DNA of 32,887 bases from a virus, in IMG/VR virus record IMGVR_UViG_3300027749_000328, positions 1-32,887 of that record; one strand, written 5' to 3'. Below the pieces are notes generated by a model. That model saw only the letters and a list, made by a program, of their open reading frames with translations. It did no database searches and had not been told where the DNA came from. Of the stretch, positions 8,628 to 14,808 are shown piece by piece (positions within the stretch are counted from its first letter, which is position 1; each line of letters starts with the position of its first letter). A program made the position numbers and the translations under genes.

Positions 8628-8630
8628 ATT

Positions 8631-8792
8631 ATGAATGAAATTCCAGAACCAGTAAAAAACATTTTAGATGAAGCAGCGACACAGTATGCTTCAAGTCCAT
8701 CAACAACAAACGCAGGTTTCTTTTTGCGTTTAGTATGTAAATTTATCAAGCCAACAACAATTATCAAAATGTTTGCTCACAAGTTAAGTTAA
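8631..8792 (+). CDS. Small hypothetical protein closing the late transcript
   Basis: This 53-residue protein begins 3 bases after the phosphoesterase gene. It has an acidic N-terminal half (NEIPEPVKNILDEAA) and a hydrophobic, basic C-terminal half (GFFLRLVCKFIKPTTIIKMF) that could be an amphipathic or membrane-touching helix. A strong terminator follows within 25 bases, so it is probably the last gene of the late operon. Confidence 0.55.
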   Translation: MNEIPEPVKNILDEAATQYASSPSTTNAGFFLRLVCKFIKPTTIIKMFAHKLS

Positions 8793-8812
8793 TTAAAATA
8801 TGTTTTATTTTT

Positions 8813-8841
8813 AAACCACTTCTAACGAGGTGGTTTTTTTT
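8813..8841 (+). terminator. Rho-independent terminator of the late operon
   Basis: A 10-bp stem (8813-8822 with 8827-8836, one G-U wobble) with loop TAAC is followed by a run of T to 8841. It separates the fibre/lysis operon from the early region. Confidence 0.85.
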
Positions 8842-8969
8842 GTCCCTAATATTCTGATTATTTGGGACAAATATTATCTATAAATTGGCACTATTTGTAC
8901 TATGTGCCGATAATTGTTATTTAGAATAATTATAAATTACATAATTTTATGCAAATAAATTAAATAATA

Positions 8970-9000
8970 TTTGTGCATTAAATTAATTGCCTTATATTTG
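8970..9000 (+). promoter_or_regulatory. Bacteroidetes-type promoter of the early region
   Basis: TTTG at 8970-8973 and TATATTTG at 8993-9000 are separated by 19 bases, matching the Bacteroidetes primary-sigma consensus (TTTG, 17-23 bases, TAnnTTTG). It lies in the 235-base non-coding stretch 8793-9027, in which I see nothing else besides the upstream terminator. It should drive the string of small genes from 9028. Confidence 0.8.
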
Positions 9001-9027
9001 CCCTATCAAACTTTAAAAATAAAAACA

Positions 9028-9117
9028 ATGAGACACTTTTTACAACATCGCAAATCGCAATTAGCATTTTCATTTTTAGTATTAATCTATTTTATAACAC
9101 AAATCGCAAGAGTATGA
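9028..9117 (+). CDS. 29-residue single-helix membrane peptide
   Basis: This is the first ATG after the early promoter. The peptide has a basic start (MRHFLQHRKSQ) and one hydrophobic helix (LAFSFLVLIYFI). Its TGA overlaps the ATG of the next gene (ATGA), which supports translation. Function unknown. Confidence 0.45.
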   Translation: MRHFLQHRKSQLAFSFLVLIYFITQIARV

Positions 9118-9254
9118 AACAACCAGTAGGCAGACCTAAAAAATGGAAGCAAGAAATAGAGTTAAAACGATTTCATCAGTATTTACCTTTGTTAGCATTT
9201 CCCGAGATAAAAAAAGCAATAGACATAATCTGTAAACCTTATAAAAATGTATAA
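9114..9254 (+). CDS. 46-residue basic protein with AT-hook-like motif
   Basis: The protein starts MKQPVGRPKKWKQE; GRPKK at residues 6-10 is like the AT-hook that binds the minor groove of AT-rich DNA. The rest is one basic helical stretch (EIKKAIDIICKPYK). The start overlaps the preceding peptide gene by 4 bases and the end overlaps the next gene by 8. As one of the first early products it could bind phage or host DNA. That role is inference. Confidence 0.5.
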   Translation: MKQPVGRPKKWKQEIELKRFHQYLPLLAFPEIKKAIDIICKPYKNV

Positions 9255-9477
9255 CGATCCGACAGAAGATTACGAAACCGAGTTGAGCATTGAAGATAAT
9301 TTTTGGCACAATCAAGACCATCAAACAGAATCTTCTAAAGAATATGTAAAAGAACTTGAAAACAAAATTAGAGAAGCTAAAATTGAGTTAAAATTGATTT
9401 ACGATTTAGCAAAGCAAACAAAGTTAACATACATAGAAAACAAAGTAAATTCAATAATTAATAAATTTAAAAAATAA
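9247..9477 (+). CDS. Small acidic coiled-coil protein, unknown function
   Basis: This 76-residue protein has a very acidic N-terminal third (NDPTEDYETELSIEDNF). A predicted coiled coil follows from about residue 28 (SKEYVKELENKIREAKIEL) to the Lys-rich end. It overlaps the AT-hook-like gene by 8 bases and the next gene by 1 base (TAATG). No family is recognised. Confidence 0.6.
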   Translation: MYNDPTEDYETELSIEDNFWHNQDHQTESSKEYVKELENKIREAKIELKLIYDLAKQTKLTYIENKVNSIINKFKK

Positions 9478-9674
9478 TGAAAAATTGGATAAAAGAATGT
9501 GAGCAGTTCCAAAATTGGTTTGCTGCTCTTGGTGGTAACATTGCAGATAATGCTCAAATGATGGAAGCATTTAACAAGATTGAAGCTAAAGGGCAAAGTG
9601 ATAAACGTTTGTTATCAATTTTAGAACAGGACAAAATTAACCAAATAGAAGTATTAGAATTTGAAACATTATGA
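9477..9674 (+). CDS. Small early protein, unknown function
   Basis: This 65-residue soluble, helical protein starts with a Trp/Phe-rich segment (NWIKECEQFQNWFAALGG). It starts inside the stop of the previous gene and overlaps the next by 4 bases, so it belongs to one translationally coupled early operon. No family recognised. Confidence 0.6.
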   Translation: MKNWIKECEQFQNWFAALGGNIADNAQMMEAFNKIEAKGQSDKRLLSILEQDKINQIEVLEFETL

Positions 9675-9943
9675 AAGAAAAAATAAAATGTTATTGCGGA
9701 CACACTACAACTTGTGAATGTGGACCTGAGGAACCTAAACAAGAAACACTTGAAGAAGCTGCTCAAAATTATGCAGTAACTAAAACAAATAGAACTTCAC
9801 ATTTGATTGGATTTAGAGAAGGTGCTAAATGGCAACAAGAAAGAAGTTATAGTGAGGAAGAAGTAATTGAAATCTTATTGAATTTCAGAGCAGAAAATCC
9901 AAGATACATTGAAGAATTTTTAGAACAATTTAAAAAGAAATAA
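9671..9943 (+). CDS. Small early protein with N-terminal Cys motif
   Basis: This 90-residue protein starts with a CYC...CEC arrangement (Cys7, Cys9, Cys15, Cys17 approximately), which could hold a zinc ion. The following helical part (EAAQNYAVTK, FREGAKWQQERSYSEEEV) resembles small proteins common in Bacteroidetes phages. It ends EQFKKK, encoded by a repeat that recurs at the end of the next gene. Function unknown. Confidence 0.65.
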   Translation: MKEKIKCYCGHTTTCECGPEEPKQETLEEAAQNYAVTKTNRTSHLIGFREGAKWQQERSYSEEEVIEILLNFRAENPRYIEEFLEQFKKK

Positions 9944-9946
9944 GAT

Positions 9947-10129
9947 ATGGAAAAAATTAAAACATTTGGAAGTTTATTTTTAGCAATGGTTAATTGTTTT
10001 ACAATTGGATTGTATGCTGCGTCAGAATTTAAATATAATAACCCTATTGAAATACATAGATGGATTATGACAAGTATTTTTGGATTAGCATTTTTAGGTT
10101 ATTTTTTAAAACAATTTAAAAAGAAATAA
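9947..10129 (+). CDS. Small two-helix membrane protein
   Basis: This 60-residue protein has hydrophobic segments at about residues 7-25 (FGSLFLAMVNCFTIGLYAA) and 40-54 (IMTSIFGLAFLGYFL) and ends QFKKK. It lies 3 bases after the previous gene in the early operon. Early phage membrane proteins sometimes interfere with superinfection, but nothing here shows that. Function unknown. Confidence 0.55.
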   Translation: MEKIKTFGSLFLAMVNCFTIGLYAASEFKYNNPIEIHRWIMTSIFGLAFLGYFLKQFKKK

Positions 10130-10134
10130 GAATT

Positions 10135-10209
10135 ATGGAAATAGTATTTTTATTAATGATATTTGTATTCTCTATATTATACATTGTATCGGAATTAAAA
10201 GATAAATAA
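10135..10209 (+). CDS. 24-residue membrane peptide
   Basis: This short frame encodes nearly only one hydrophobic helix (EIVFLLMIFVFSILYIV) and a charged end (SELKDK). It is placed regularly between two genes and is preceded and followed by the repeated junction sequence, which supports it being real. Function unknown. Confidence 0.4.
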   Translation: MEIVFLLMIFVFSILYIVSELKDK

Positions 10210-10225
10210 AAAAAGAAATAAGATT

Positions 10226-10372
10226 ATGAAATATACTAAAGAACAAGCAGAAAGATTAAAAAATAAAGCAATGGATGGTTTTACAAAATATGACAGACCA
10301 TTACCACAAATTACTATTAAAGATGGATTTTATATAATCGAAAGTAAAATAAATTTGCATTTAATTAAATAA
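10226..10372 (+). CDS. 48-residue protein, last of the first early operon
   Basis: A small basic protein (KYTKEQAERLKNKAMDGFTKY, then a beta-type end) preceded by the third copy of the junction repeat. The next promoter's TTTG element lies inside its 3' end. No family recognised. Confidence 0.45.
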   Translation: MKYTKEQAERLKNKAMDGFTKYDRPLPQITIKDGFYIIESKINLHLIK

Positions 10373-10384
10373 TTATTATATTTG
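10354..10384 (+). promoter_or_regulatory. Second early promoter, Bacteroidetes type
   Basis: TTTG at 10354-10357 and TATATTTG at 10377-10384 have a 19-base spacer, identical in boxes and spacing to the promoter at 8970-9000. Transcription should start near 10390 and include the structured leader that follows. Confidence 0.8.
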
Positions 10385-10399
10385 CATAACAAACGACAA

Positions 10400-10470
10400 G
10401 TAAGGCGGTCGAACAAAATTAACAAATCCCGAATTATTAGAGTGCCTTACCTCTTTTAGTTCGGGTATTT
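10400..10470 (+). promoter_or_regulatory. Structured leader 1, interleaved pairing (pseudoknot topology)
   Basis: GTAAGGC (10400-10406) pairs with GCCTTAC (10444-10450). CCCGAA (10428-10433) pairs with TTCGGG (10460-10465), which AAAT/ATTT at 10424-10427 and 10467-10470 can extend past a bulged T at 10466. The order is a-b-a'-b', so both pairs together form a pseudoknot. A T-rich stretch and the ATG at 10484 follow. Pairings are seen by eye; folding and function are inferred. Confidence 0.55.
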
Positions 10471-10483
10471 ATTTTAAAAAAAA

Positions 10484-10654
10484 ATGGAAACATTATTAAA
10501 AATTATTGAAGAAAAATTGTTATTGATTGAGCAGTTACAAGCTAAATTAATGGAAGCACAAAAAGAAATTGAATATCAACAAGGATGTAAACTTGATTGG
10601 TACAAAAAATTCACTGAATTAGAATCAACTTTAAAAATTAATCAAGATGCCTAA
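10484..10654 (+). CDS. Small coiled-coil protein, unknown function
   Basis: This 56-residue protein is almost entirely helical (KIIEEKLLLIEQLQAKLMEA), with a heptad-like Leu/Ile pattern that suggests a dimeric coiled coil. It is the first gene after structured leader 1 and overlaps the following gene by 8 bases. The family is not recognised. Confidence 0.6.
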   Translation: METLLKIIEEKLLLIEQLQAKLMEAQKEIEYQQGCKLDWYKKFTELESTLKINQDA

Positions 10655-10823
10655 AGTAACATTTTTAGAATTTAGCAAAGCAGTAAGAGGATATGACTTT
10701 TACTCTAAACGAACAGGTTACCAAGTTTATAAATATCAAATGTACTGGAAGGGATTGAACCCAGTTGTTTGTTTTGATATTTATGATAGTAAATTAATTA
10801 TAAACGAAATTAGCAATGAGTAA
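10647..10823 (+). CDS. Small early protein, unknown function
   Basis: This 58-residue, Tyr/Lys-rich soluble protein (GYDFYSKRTGYQVYKYQMYW) has a beta-type C-terminal half. It overlaps both neighbours by 8 bases (10647-10654 and 10816-10823), a strong sign of a coupled operon. No family recognised. Confidence 0.55.
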   Translation: MPKVTFLEFSKAVRGYDFYSKRTGYQVYKYQMYWKGLNPVVCFDIYDSKLIINEISNE

Positions 10824-11253
10824 AGATTTATTTATGATGTTACGTGAGCAAGAAGTTCAGACATCAAACTTTCTACCAAATAAGAAAGAGATCCAATTTA
10901 GCAGTAAGAAGTTTATTACTGAAGTTTTAGAAGCAGGTGAAGTTGATAAATTTGAGTTACTTGCACAAGCCAAAAGAATAGGTGAAGCATTGGATGTTAT
11001 TAATGAAGAACTGCTAAAAGTGATCCCACAAGAAAACTTTGAAGCATTTGGTTTAAAAGGTATATTCCGTAGTGGTGGCGATACTATTAACTATTCAGAA
11101 GATGCGATTTACGCAACAATAAAAAAAGATTTAGATGATAGGGCAGAATTATTGAAACTTGCTCTTAAACAAGACTTAATTGATGCGTATGGTAATGATG
11201 TACCTAAAGTTTCAACAACACCAAGAAAATCATCATTAGCTATTAGTTGGTAA
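10816..11253 (+). CDS. Early protein next to the putative SSB, unknown function
   Basis: This 145-residue protein has a helical N-terminal part, a central GIFRSGGDTINYSEDA segment (about residues 80-95), a helical stretch (DLDDRAELLKLALKQDLIDAYG) and a Ser-rich end (RKSSLAISW). Similar small proteins accompany recombination or ssDNA-binding genes in Bacteroidetes phages, but I cannot name a family. The promoter and leader of the next gene begin at its 3' end. Confidence 0.65.
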   Translation: MSKDLFMMLREQEVQTSNFLPNKKEIQFSSKKFITEVLEAGEVDKFELLAQAKRIGEALDVINEELLKVIPQENFEAFGLKGIFRSGGDTINYSEDAIYATIKKDLDDRAELLKLALKQDLIDAYGNDVPKVSTTPRKSSLAISW

Positions 11254-11277
11254 ATTAAAAAAAAATTATTATCTTTA
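11247..11277 (+). promoter_or_regulatory. Probable promoter of the SSB gene
   Basis: TTG at 11247-11249 and TATCTTTA at 11270-11277 are 20 bases apart. This is a near-consensus Bacteroidetes promoter (last base A instead of G in the -7 box). A structured leader follows within 20 bases, as at the other two leaders. Confidence 0.55.
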
Positions 11278-11293
11278 CATTTCATAATTAATC

Positions 11294-11325
11294 GATGCAA
11301 GGTTTGGGCATCTTAACTCCAAACC
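11294..11325 (+). promoter_or_regulatory. Structured leader 2, compact H-type pseudoknot before SSB gene
   Basis: GATGC (11294-11298) pairs with GCATC (11308-11312). GGTTTGG (11301-11307) pairs with CCAAACC (11319-11325). Loop 1 is AA, no base lies between the helices, and loop 3 is TTAACT. A 2-base loop crossing a 7-bp helix and a 6-base loop crossing a 5-bp helix fit standard H-type geometry. The ATG follows 19 bases later. The T4 gene 32 message carries an autoregulatory pseudoknot of the same kind. Confidence 0.65.
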
Positions 11326-11344
11326 ATAAATAAAAATAAATATT

Positions 11345-12019
11345 ATGAGTACTTCAAACCGCAGACAAGCGTTTGCACAACCACAAAGCAATCCATCAAC
11401 TAAATTTATTGAATGGAAATCAAACGACAAATGTTTTAGCTACTACGACAAAGAGGAGCAAAAAAACATTTCAATTCCTTTACCTTTTAAATTCCTGGTG
11501 CTTGATGAACTGCATACAATCAAAGGATGGAACGATGCAACTTCAAGCGCAATTTATTCCAACGAGGTTAAATTTATTTCAAAAGAAACTTTAACGGTAA
11601 AACCATTTAAAGGGAATGAAATAGCTAAAGGACTTTATAAAGATATTAAAGAAAAGATTGTTGCAGCAGGAGGACATTATACTAAAAGCATTTACATAAT
11701 GCTTGAAGATGGATCACTTGCAAATATACAACTAAAAGGTTCAGCAGTTCAAAAATGGGGCGATTTTACGCAAAAAACACGCAACAGATTGCCGGATGAA
11801 TGGGTGCAAGTAGCAAGTGCGTTAGATGGCAAAAAAGGAGCTGTTAAGTTTTGGACTCCAGAGTTTACATTTTTTAAATCGCTTTCTGAAAGCGAAATGG
11901 ATTTGGCAGATGAAGCGTTTAATATTTTAGAAGCTTATTTAAAAGCTTATTTAGTAAAAGCAGAGCCAATAATTGAAGATATTGATCCTATTGATAACGA
12001 TGAAGATTTAGAGTTTTAA
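11345..12019 (+). CDS. Putative single-stranded DNA-binding protein
   Basis: This 224-residue protein has a predicted OB-fold-type beta-rich body (PLPFKFLVLDELHTIKGW, then KFISKETLTVK) and a conserved-looking segment GGHYTKSIYIMLEDG near residue 110. Its end is markedly acidic, DIDPIDNDEDLEF. Acidic tails on replication ssDNA-binding proteins recruit other replication enzymes. It has its own promoter and leader, is followed by a strong terminator, and lies upstream of the primase-helicase. It would coat single-stranded DNA during replication and recombination. Alternative: another phage recombination accessory protein. The family is inferred from composition and context. Confidence 0.55.
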   Translation: MSTSNRRQAFAQPQSNPSTKFIEWKSNDKCFSYYDKEEQKNISIPLPFKFLVLDELHTIKGWNDATSSAIYSNEVKFISKETLTVKPFKGNEIAKGLYKDIKEKIVAAGGHYTKSIYIMLEDGSLANIQLKGSAVQKWGDFTQKTRNRLPDEWVQVASALDGKKGAVKFWTPEFTFFKSLSESEMDLADEAFNILEAYLKAYLVKAEPIIEDIDPIDNDEDLEF

Positions 12020-12043
12020 TAATTGTTTTATTTTGTTTGGTTG

Positions 12044-12073
12044 AAACCTCGCTGTAATGGCGGGGTTTTTTTT
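12044..12073 (+). terminator. Rho-independent terminator after the SSB gene
   Basis: A 9-bp stem (12044-12052 with 12060-12068, one wobble) with a 7-base loop is followed by T residues to 12073. It isolates the SSB unit from the control region downstream. Confidence 0.85.
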
Positions 12074-12090
12074 GCTATTAAAATAGCAAA
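12071..12090. repeat. Perfect 9-bp inverted repeat
   Basis: TTTGCTATT (12071-12079) and AATAGCAAA (12082-12090) are perfect inverted repeats around AA, partly overlapping the T-run of the terminator. It may be a second terminator hairpin or a protein-binding palindrome. Confidence 0.6.
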
Positions 12091-12104
12091 TTTAATTTTT
12101 TAAA

Positions 12105-12259
12105 AGTACACAAGTACACTTTAAATGTGGTTACTATATTATAAGGAAATATTAAAAAAAATAAAATAAATTTTTTTTCTCAAAAATTGGGTTTCAATGT
12201 GTACTTGTGTACTATTTGAATATAAAACCCTTATTTTACTAGGTTTAACTACAGTACAC
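12105..12259. repeat. Five AGTACAC boxes in the replication control region
   Basis: AGTACAC occurs at 12105-12111, 12113-12119 and 12253-12259, and in reverse complement at 12199-12205 and 12207-12213. The two pairs make a perfect 15-base inverted repeat 79 bases apart (AGTACACAAGTACAC and its complement). The remainder of 12091-12311 is very AT-rich and gene-free. The boxes could be iterons of a replication origin or operators controlling the primase-helicase promoter. The pattern is seen; the function is inferred. Confidence 0.65.
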
Positions 12260-12311
12260 TTTTATTTTTAAAAAGTTTTTTTATTTTATTAGTTTATATT
12301 AAATAAAGTAT

Positions 12312-12319
12312 TATATTTG
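12312..12319 (+). promoter_or_regulatory. -7 element of the primase-helicase promoter
   Basis: TATATTTG, followed by C, matches the Bacteroidetes -7 box used at the two early promoters. The expected TTTG about 19 bases upstream is only TTAG at 12289-12292, so this promoter is weak or needs an activator, possibly acting from the AGTACAC boxes. Confidence 0.55.
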
Positions 12320-12329
12320 CAAGAATTGG

Positions 12330-12408
12330 AGTGGTAGCCAAATTAATAACTTATTACAGAACCTCATTACCACGCAACTACCACTGCTGGTAATGGGGTT
12401 TATTTTTT
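12330..12408 (+). promoter_or_regulatory. Structured leader 3, terminator-like hairpin with loop pairing
   Basis: AGTGGTAG (12330-12337) pairs with CTACCACT (12378-12385). A 13-bp stem with one wobble joins 12360-12372 to 12388-12400. The second partner of the first helix lies in the loop of this stem, again an a-b-a'-b' order. The 13-bp stem is followed by TTTATTTTTTTT-like sequence, as in an intrinsic terminator, 14 bases before the ATG at 12415. It may be an attenuator or a translational control element. Confidence 0.6.
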
Positions 12409-12414
12409 TTAACT

Positions 12415-14805
12415 ATGAATGTAACAATTTACAAAAAAGCAACGGATGTTTCTAATGGTTTTACAAAAGATGTAAAATTTTGTTTAGAACGAATTAGACA
12501 AGGTAAAAGCAAAGAAACCGTTGAATGGTTAAGAACTTTGAATAAAATAGAATATGATAAAAATAAAAGCAAATTACCTGGTGTATGTTTTAATGGTATT
12601 TTTGAATATAGATCACTTGCAGGAATTAAAGAACATTCGGGTTTAATAATATTAGATTTTGATAAATTTGATAGCGAGCAGGATGCAATAGATTTTAGGA
12701 ATTCTATTTCAGATGATGATTATATTTTTGCTGCTTGGATTTCACCAAGTGGTAAAGGAATAAAAGCTTTGGTTAAAATTCCAAAAGAAATAGAAAATCA
12801 TAAAGAATATTTTAAATCACTTAAAAATTATTATAATCATTCCAACTGGGATGATAGCGGATCAGATGTAAGTAGATTTTGTTTTGAGAGTTATGATGCA
12901 GATTTATATTTAAATGAGAATTCAAAAGAATGGAATAAAATAGATTTACCGGAAGTTGAAGATATTGGAAATAAAAATGTAACTATTCCAATAAAATCGG
13001 ATAGTTTAATAATTACAAATTTATTAAAATGGTTTGAAAAAAAGTATAGTATATCTAACGGTAATAGAAATAACAATTTATTTAAATTAGCATCTGCATT
13101 TAATGATTTTGGAATTAATAAAAATGTAGCAGAACAAACATTATTACAATTTCAAACAGAAGATTTTGATAGCAAAGAAATAATATCTTTGTTAAATTCT
13201 GCTTATAAAAAAACTAATCAATTTGGAACCAAATTTTTTGAAGATAAAAACATAAAACAAAAAATTGAAAAACAAATTAGAACAGGCAGAAATAGAAAAG
13301 AAGTTATTGATTATCATTCTGAATTTGATAAAAAAGAAATTGAAAAGTGCATTGATGAAATTAAAGATGAAATTTCAGTATCTGACTTTTGGTTTTACAA
13401 TGATAAAGGTAAAGTTAATTTAAGTCCACATAAATATAAATTTTGGCTACAACAAAATAATTTTTTTAAATATTTTCCTACTGATACTAATACTTATACT
13501 TTTATAAAAATCGAACAGAATTTAGTTGAAGAAACAAGCGAAAAGAGAATTAAAGATTTTGTTTTGGAAAATTTATTATCACGTGAAGATATTGGATTTA
13601 GTCCTTATGATTATATGGCTTCAAGTCCTAAATATTTTCAATCTGATTTTTTAAGTTTTTTAGAGAGTTCAGAAATAAATATAAAAGAAGATACCCAGGA
13701 GGAATGTTTTTTATATTTTAATAATTGTGTAGTAAAAATTACTGATAAAAATATAACAACCATTGATTATTTAGATTTAGACGGTTTTGTTTGGAAAAGA
13801 CAAATAGTAAATAGAGAATATAGCCAATTAGATCATCATAATTCAGTATTTAGAAATTTCCTTTGGTTAATATCCGGTCAAGATTCAGACAAGTATAATA
13901 GTTTTAAATCAGTAATAGGTTATTTATTACATTCTTTTAAAACTTCTGCCAATAATAAAGCAATTATTTTTAATGATGAAACTATTAGCGAAAATCCTAA
14001 TGGAGGAAGTGGAAAAGGTTTGTTTTGGAACGCATTAGCGCAAATGAAAAAAGTAAGCAGTATTGATGGGAAAACCTTTGAGTTTACCAAAAGTTTTCCT
14101 TATCAAACTGTATCTACTGACACCCAAATATTGGTATTTGATGATGTAAAAAAGAATTTTAATTTTGAGAGTTTATTTAGTTTAATTACAGAAGGTATTA
14201 CTTTGGAATATAAAGGTCAAGATGCAATTAAACTTCCAGTAACACAAAGTCCTAAAATATTAATTACTACAAATTATACTATTGGAGGAGTTGGCGGATC
14301 ATTTGAACGTAGAAAGTTTGAAGTTGAAATGTCTGATTATTTTAGTTACAAACATACACCATTGGACGAATTTGGGCATTTATTATTTGATGATTGGAAT
14401 GCAGATGAATGGTTAATGTTTGATAATTTTATGATACAATGCGTTCAATATTATTTATTAAATGGATTGACTAAACACGATTTTAAAAATTTAGAAGTTC
14501 GTAAATTTATTAAAAATACTTCTCACGAATTTTATGAATGGAGCAAACCCGATAATGCTGGCAAAAATGAAAATATTGAATTTAATATTAGATGCATTAA
14601 ACAAACATATTACGATAGTTTTATAAATGAATATCCCGATTTTAGAACTTATAAATTAAGTCAAAAAAGATTTACTCAATGGATTGAGCAATATTGCAAA
14701 TTTTATAAATATGAGTATTTAACAGGAAATTCAAATGGCCAACGTTGGTTTGAAATTATTAATAAAAATATTGAGCAGGAAAACGATAATGATATAGCAT
14801 TTTAA
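12415..14805 (+). CDS. Replication primase-helicase (BT4734/VirE-N domain plus SF3-like helicase)
   Basis: The protein has 796 residues. Residues about 1-175 resemble the BT4734/VirE N-terminal domain (LPGVCFNGIFEYRS, SGLIILDFDKF, AAWISPSGKGIKALVKI, DVSRFCFESYD), which in related proteins accompanies priming. Residues about 185-280 resemble a primase C-terminal linker. The helicase core has Walker A NPNGGSGKG (527-535), Walker B ILVFDDV (572-578), a sensor-type ILITTNYT (615-622) and an Arg pair (FERRKFEVEM) that may act as arginine finger. This is the likely replication initiator and unwinding enzyme. No phage DNA polymerase is seen, so host polymerase is probably recruited. It is preceded by structured leader 3 and the AGTACAC boxes. 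Confidence 0.8.
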   Translation: MNVTIYKKATDVSNGFTKDVKFCLERIRQGKSKETVEWLRTLNKIEYDKNKSKLPGVCFNGIFEYRSLAGIKEHSGLIILDFDKFDSEQDAIDFRNSISDDDYIFAAWISPSGKGIKALVKIPKEIENHKEYFKSLKNYYNHSNWDDSGSDVSRFCFESYDADLYLNENSKEWNKIDLPEVEDIGNKNVTIPIKSDSLIITNLLKWFEKKYSISNGNRNNNLFKLASAFNDFGINKNVAEQTLLQFQTEDFDSKEIISLLNSAYKKTNQFGTKFFEDKNIKQKIEKQIRTGRNRKEVIDYHSEFDKKEIEKCIDEIKDEISVSDFWFYNDKGKVNLSPHKYKFWLQQNNFFKYFPTDTNTYTFIKIEQNLVEETSEKRIKDFVLENLLSREDIGFSPYDYMASSPKYFQSDFLSFLESSEINIKEDTQEECFLYFNNCVVKITDKNITTIDYLDLDGFVWKRQIVNREYSQLDHHNSVFRNFLWLISGQDSDKYNSFKSVIGYLLHSFKTSANNKAIIFNDETISENPNGGSGKGLFWNALAQMKKVSSIDGKTFEFTKSFPYQTVSTDTQILVFDDVKKNFNFESLFSLITEGITLEYKGQDAIKLPVTQSPKILITTNYTIGGVGGSFERRKFEVEMSDYFSYKHTPLDEFGHLLFDDWNADEWLMFDNFMIQCVQYYLLNGLTKHDFKNLEVRKFIKNTSHEFYEWSKPDNAGKNENIEFNIRCIKQTYYDSFINEYPDFRTYKLSQKRFTQWIEQYCKFYKYEYLTGNSNGQRWFEIINKNIEQENDNDIAF

Positions 14806-14808
14806 ATT

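Larger units (their letters stand above)
9925..10223 (+). repeat. Repeated gene-junction sequence (three copies)
   Basis: A perfect 21-base repeat lies at 9925-9945 and 10111-10131, and its last 14 bases (AAAAAGAAATAAGA) recur at 10210-10223. The first two encode the C-terminal QFKKK plus stop of one gene; all three lie just before the ATG of the next (9947, 10135, 10226). They may act as A-rich translation-initiation regions or mark gene-cassette duplication. Confidence 0.7.

Noticed and set aside
11373-11594. Alternative + strand frame inside the putative SSB gene
   Set aside because: It lies wholly within the larger gene, with no coding character of its own.
12105-12213. Attachment site for integration
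   Set aside because: The inverted repeat could suggest a recombination site, but no integrase or other lysogeny gene is seen.
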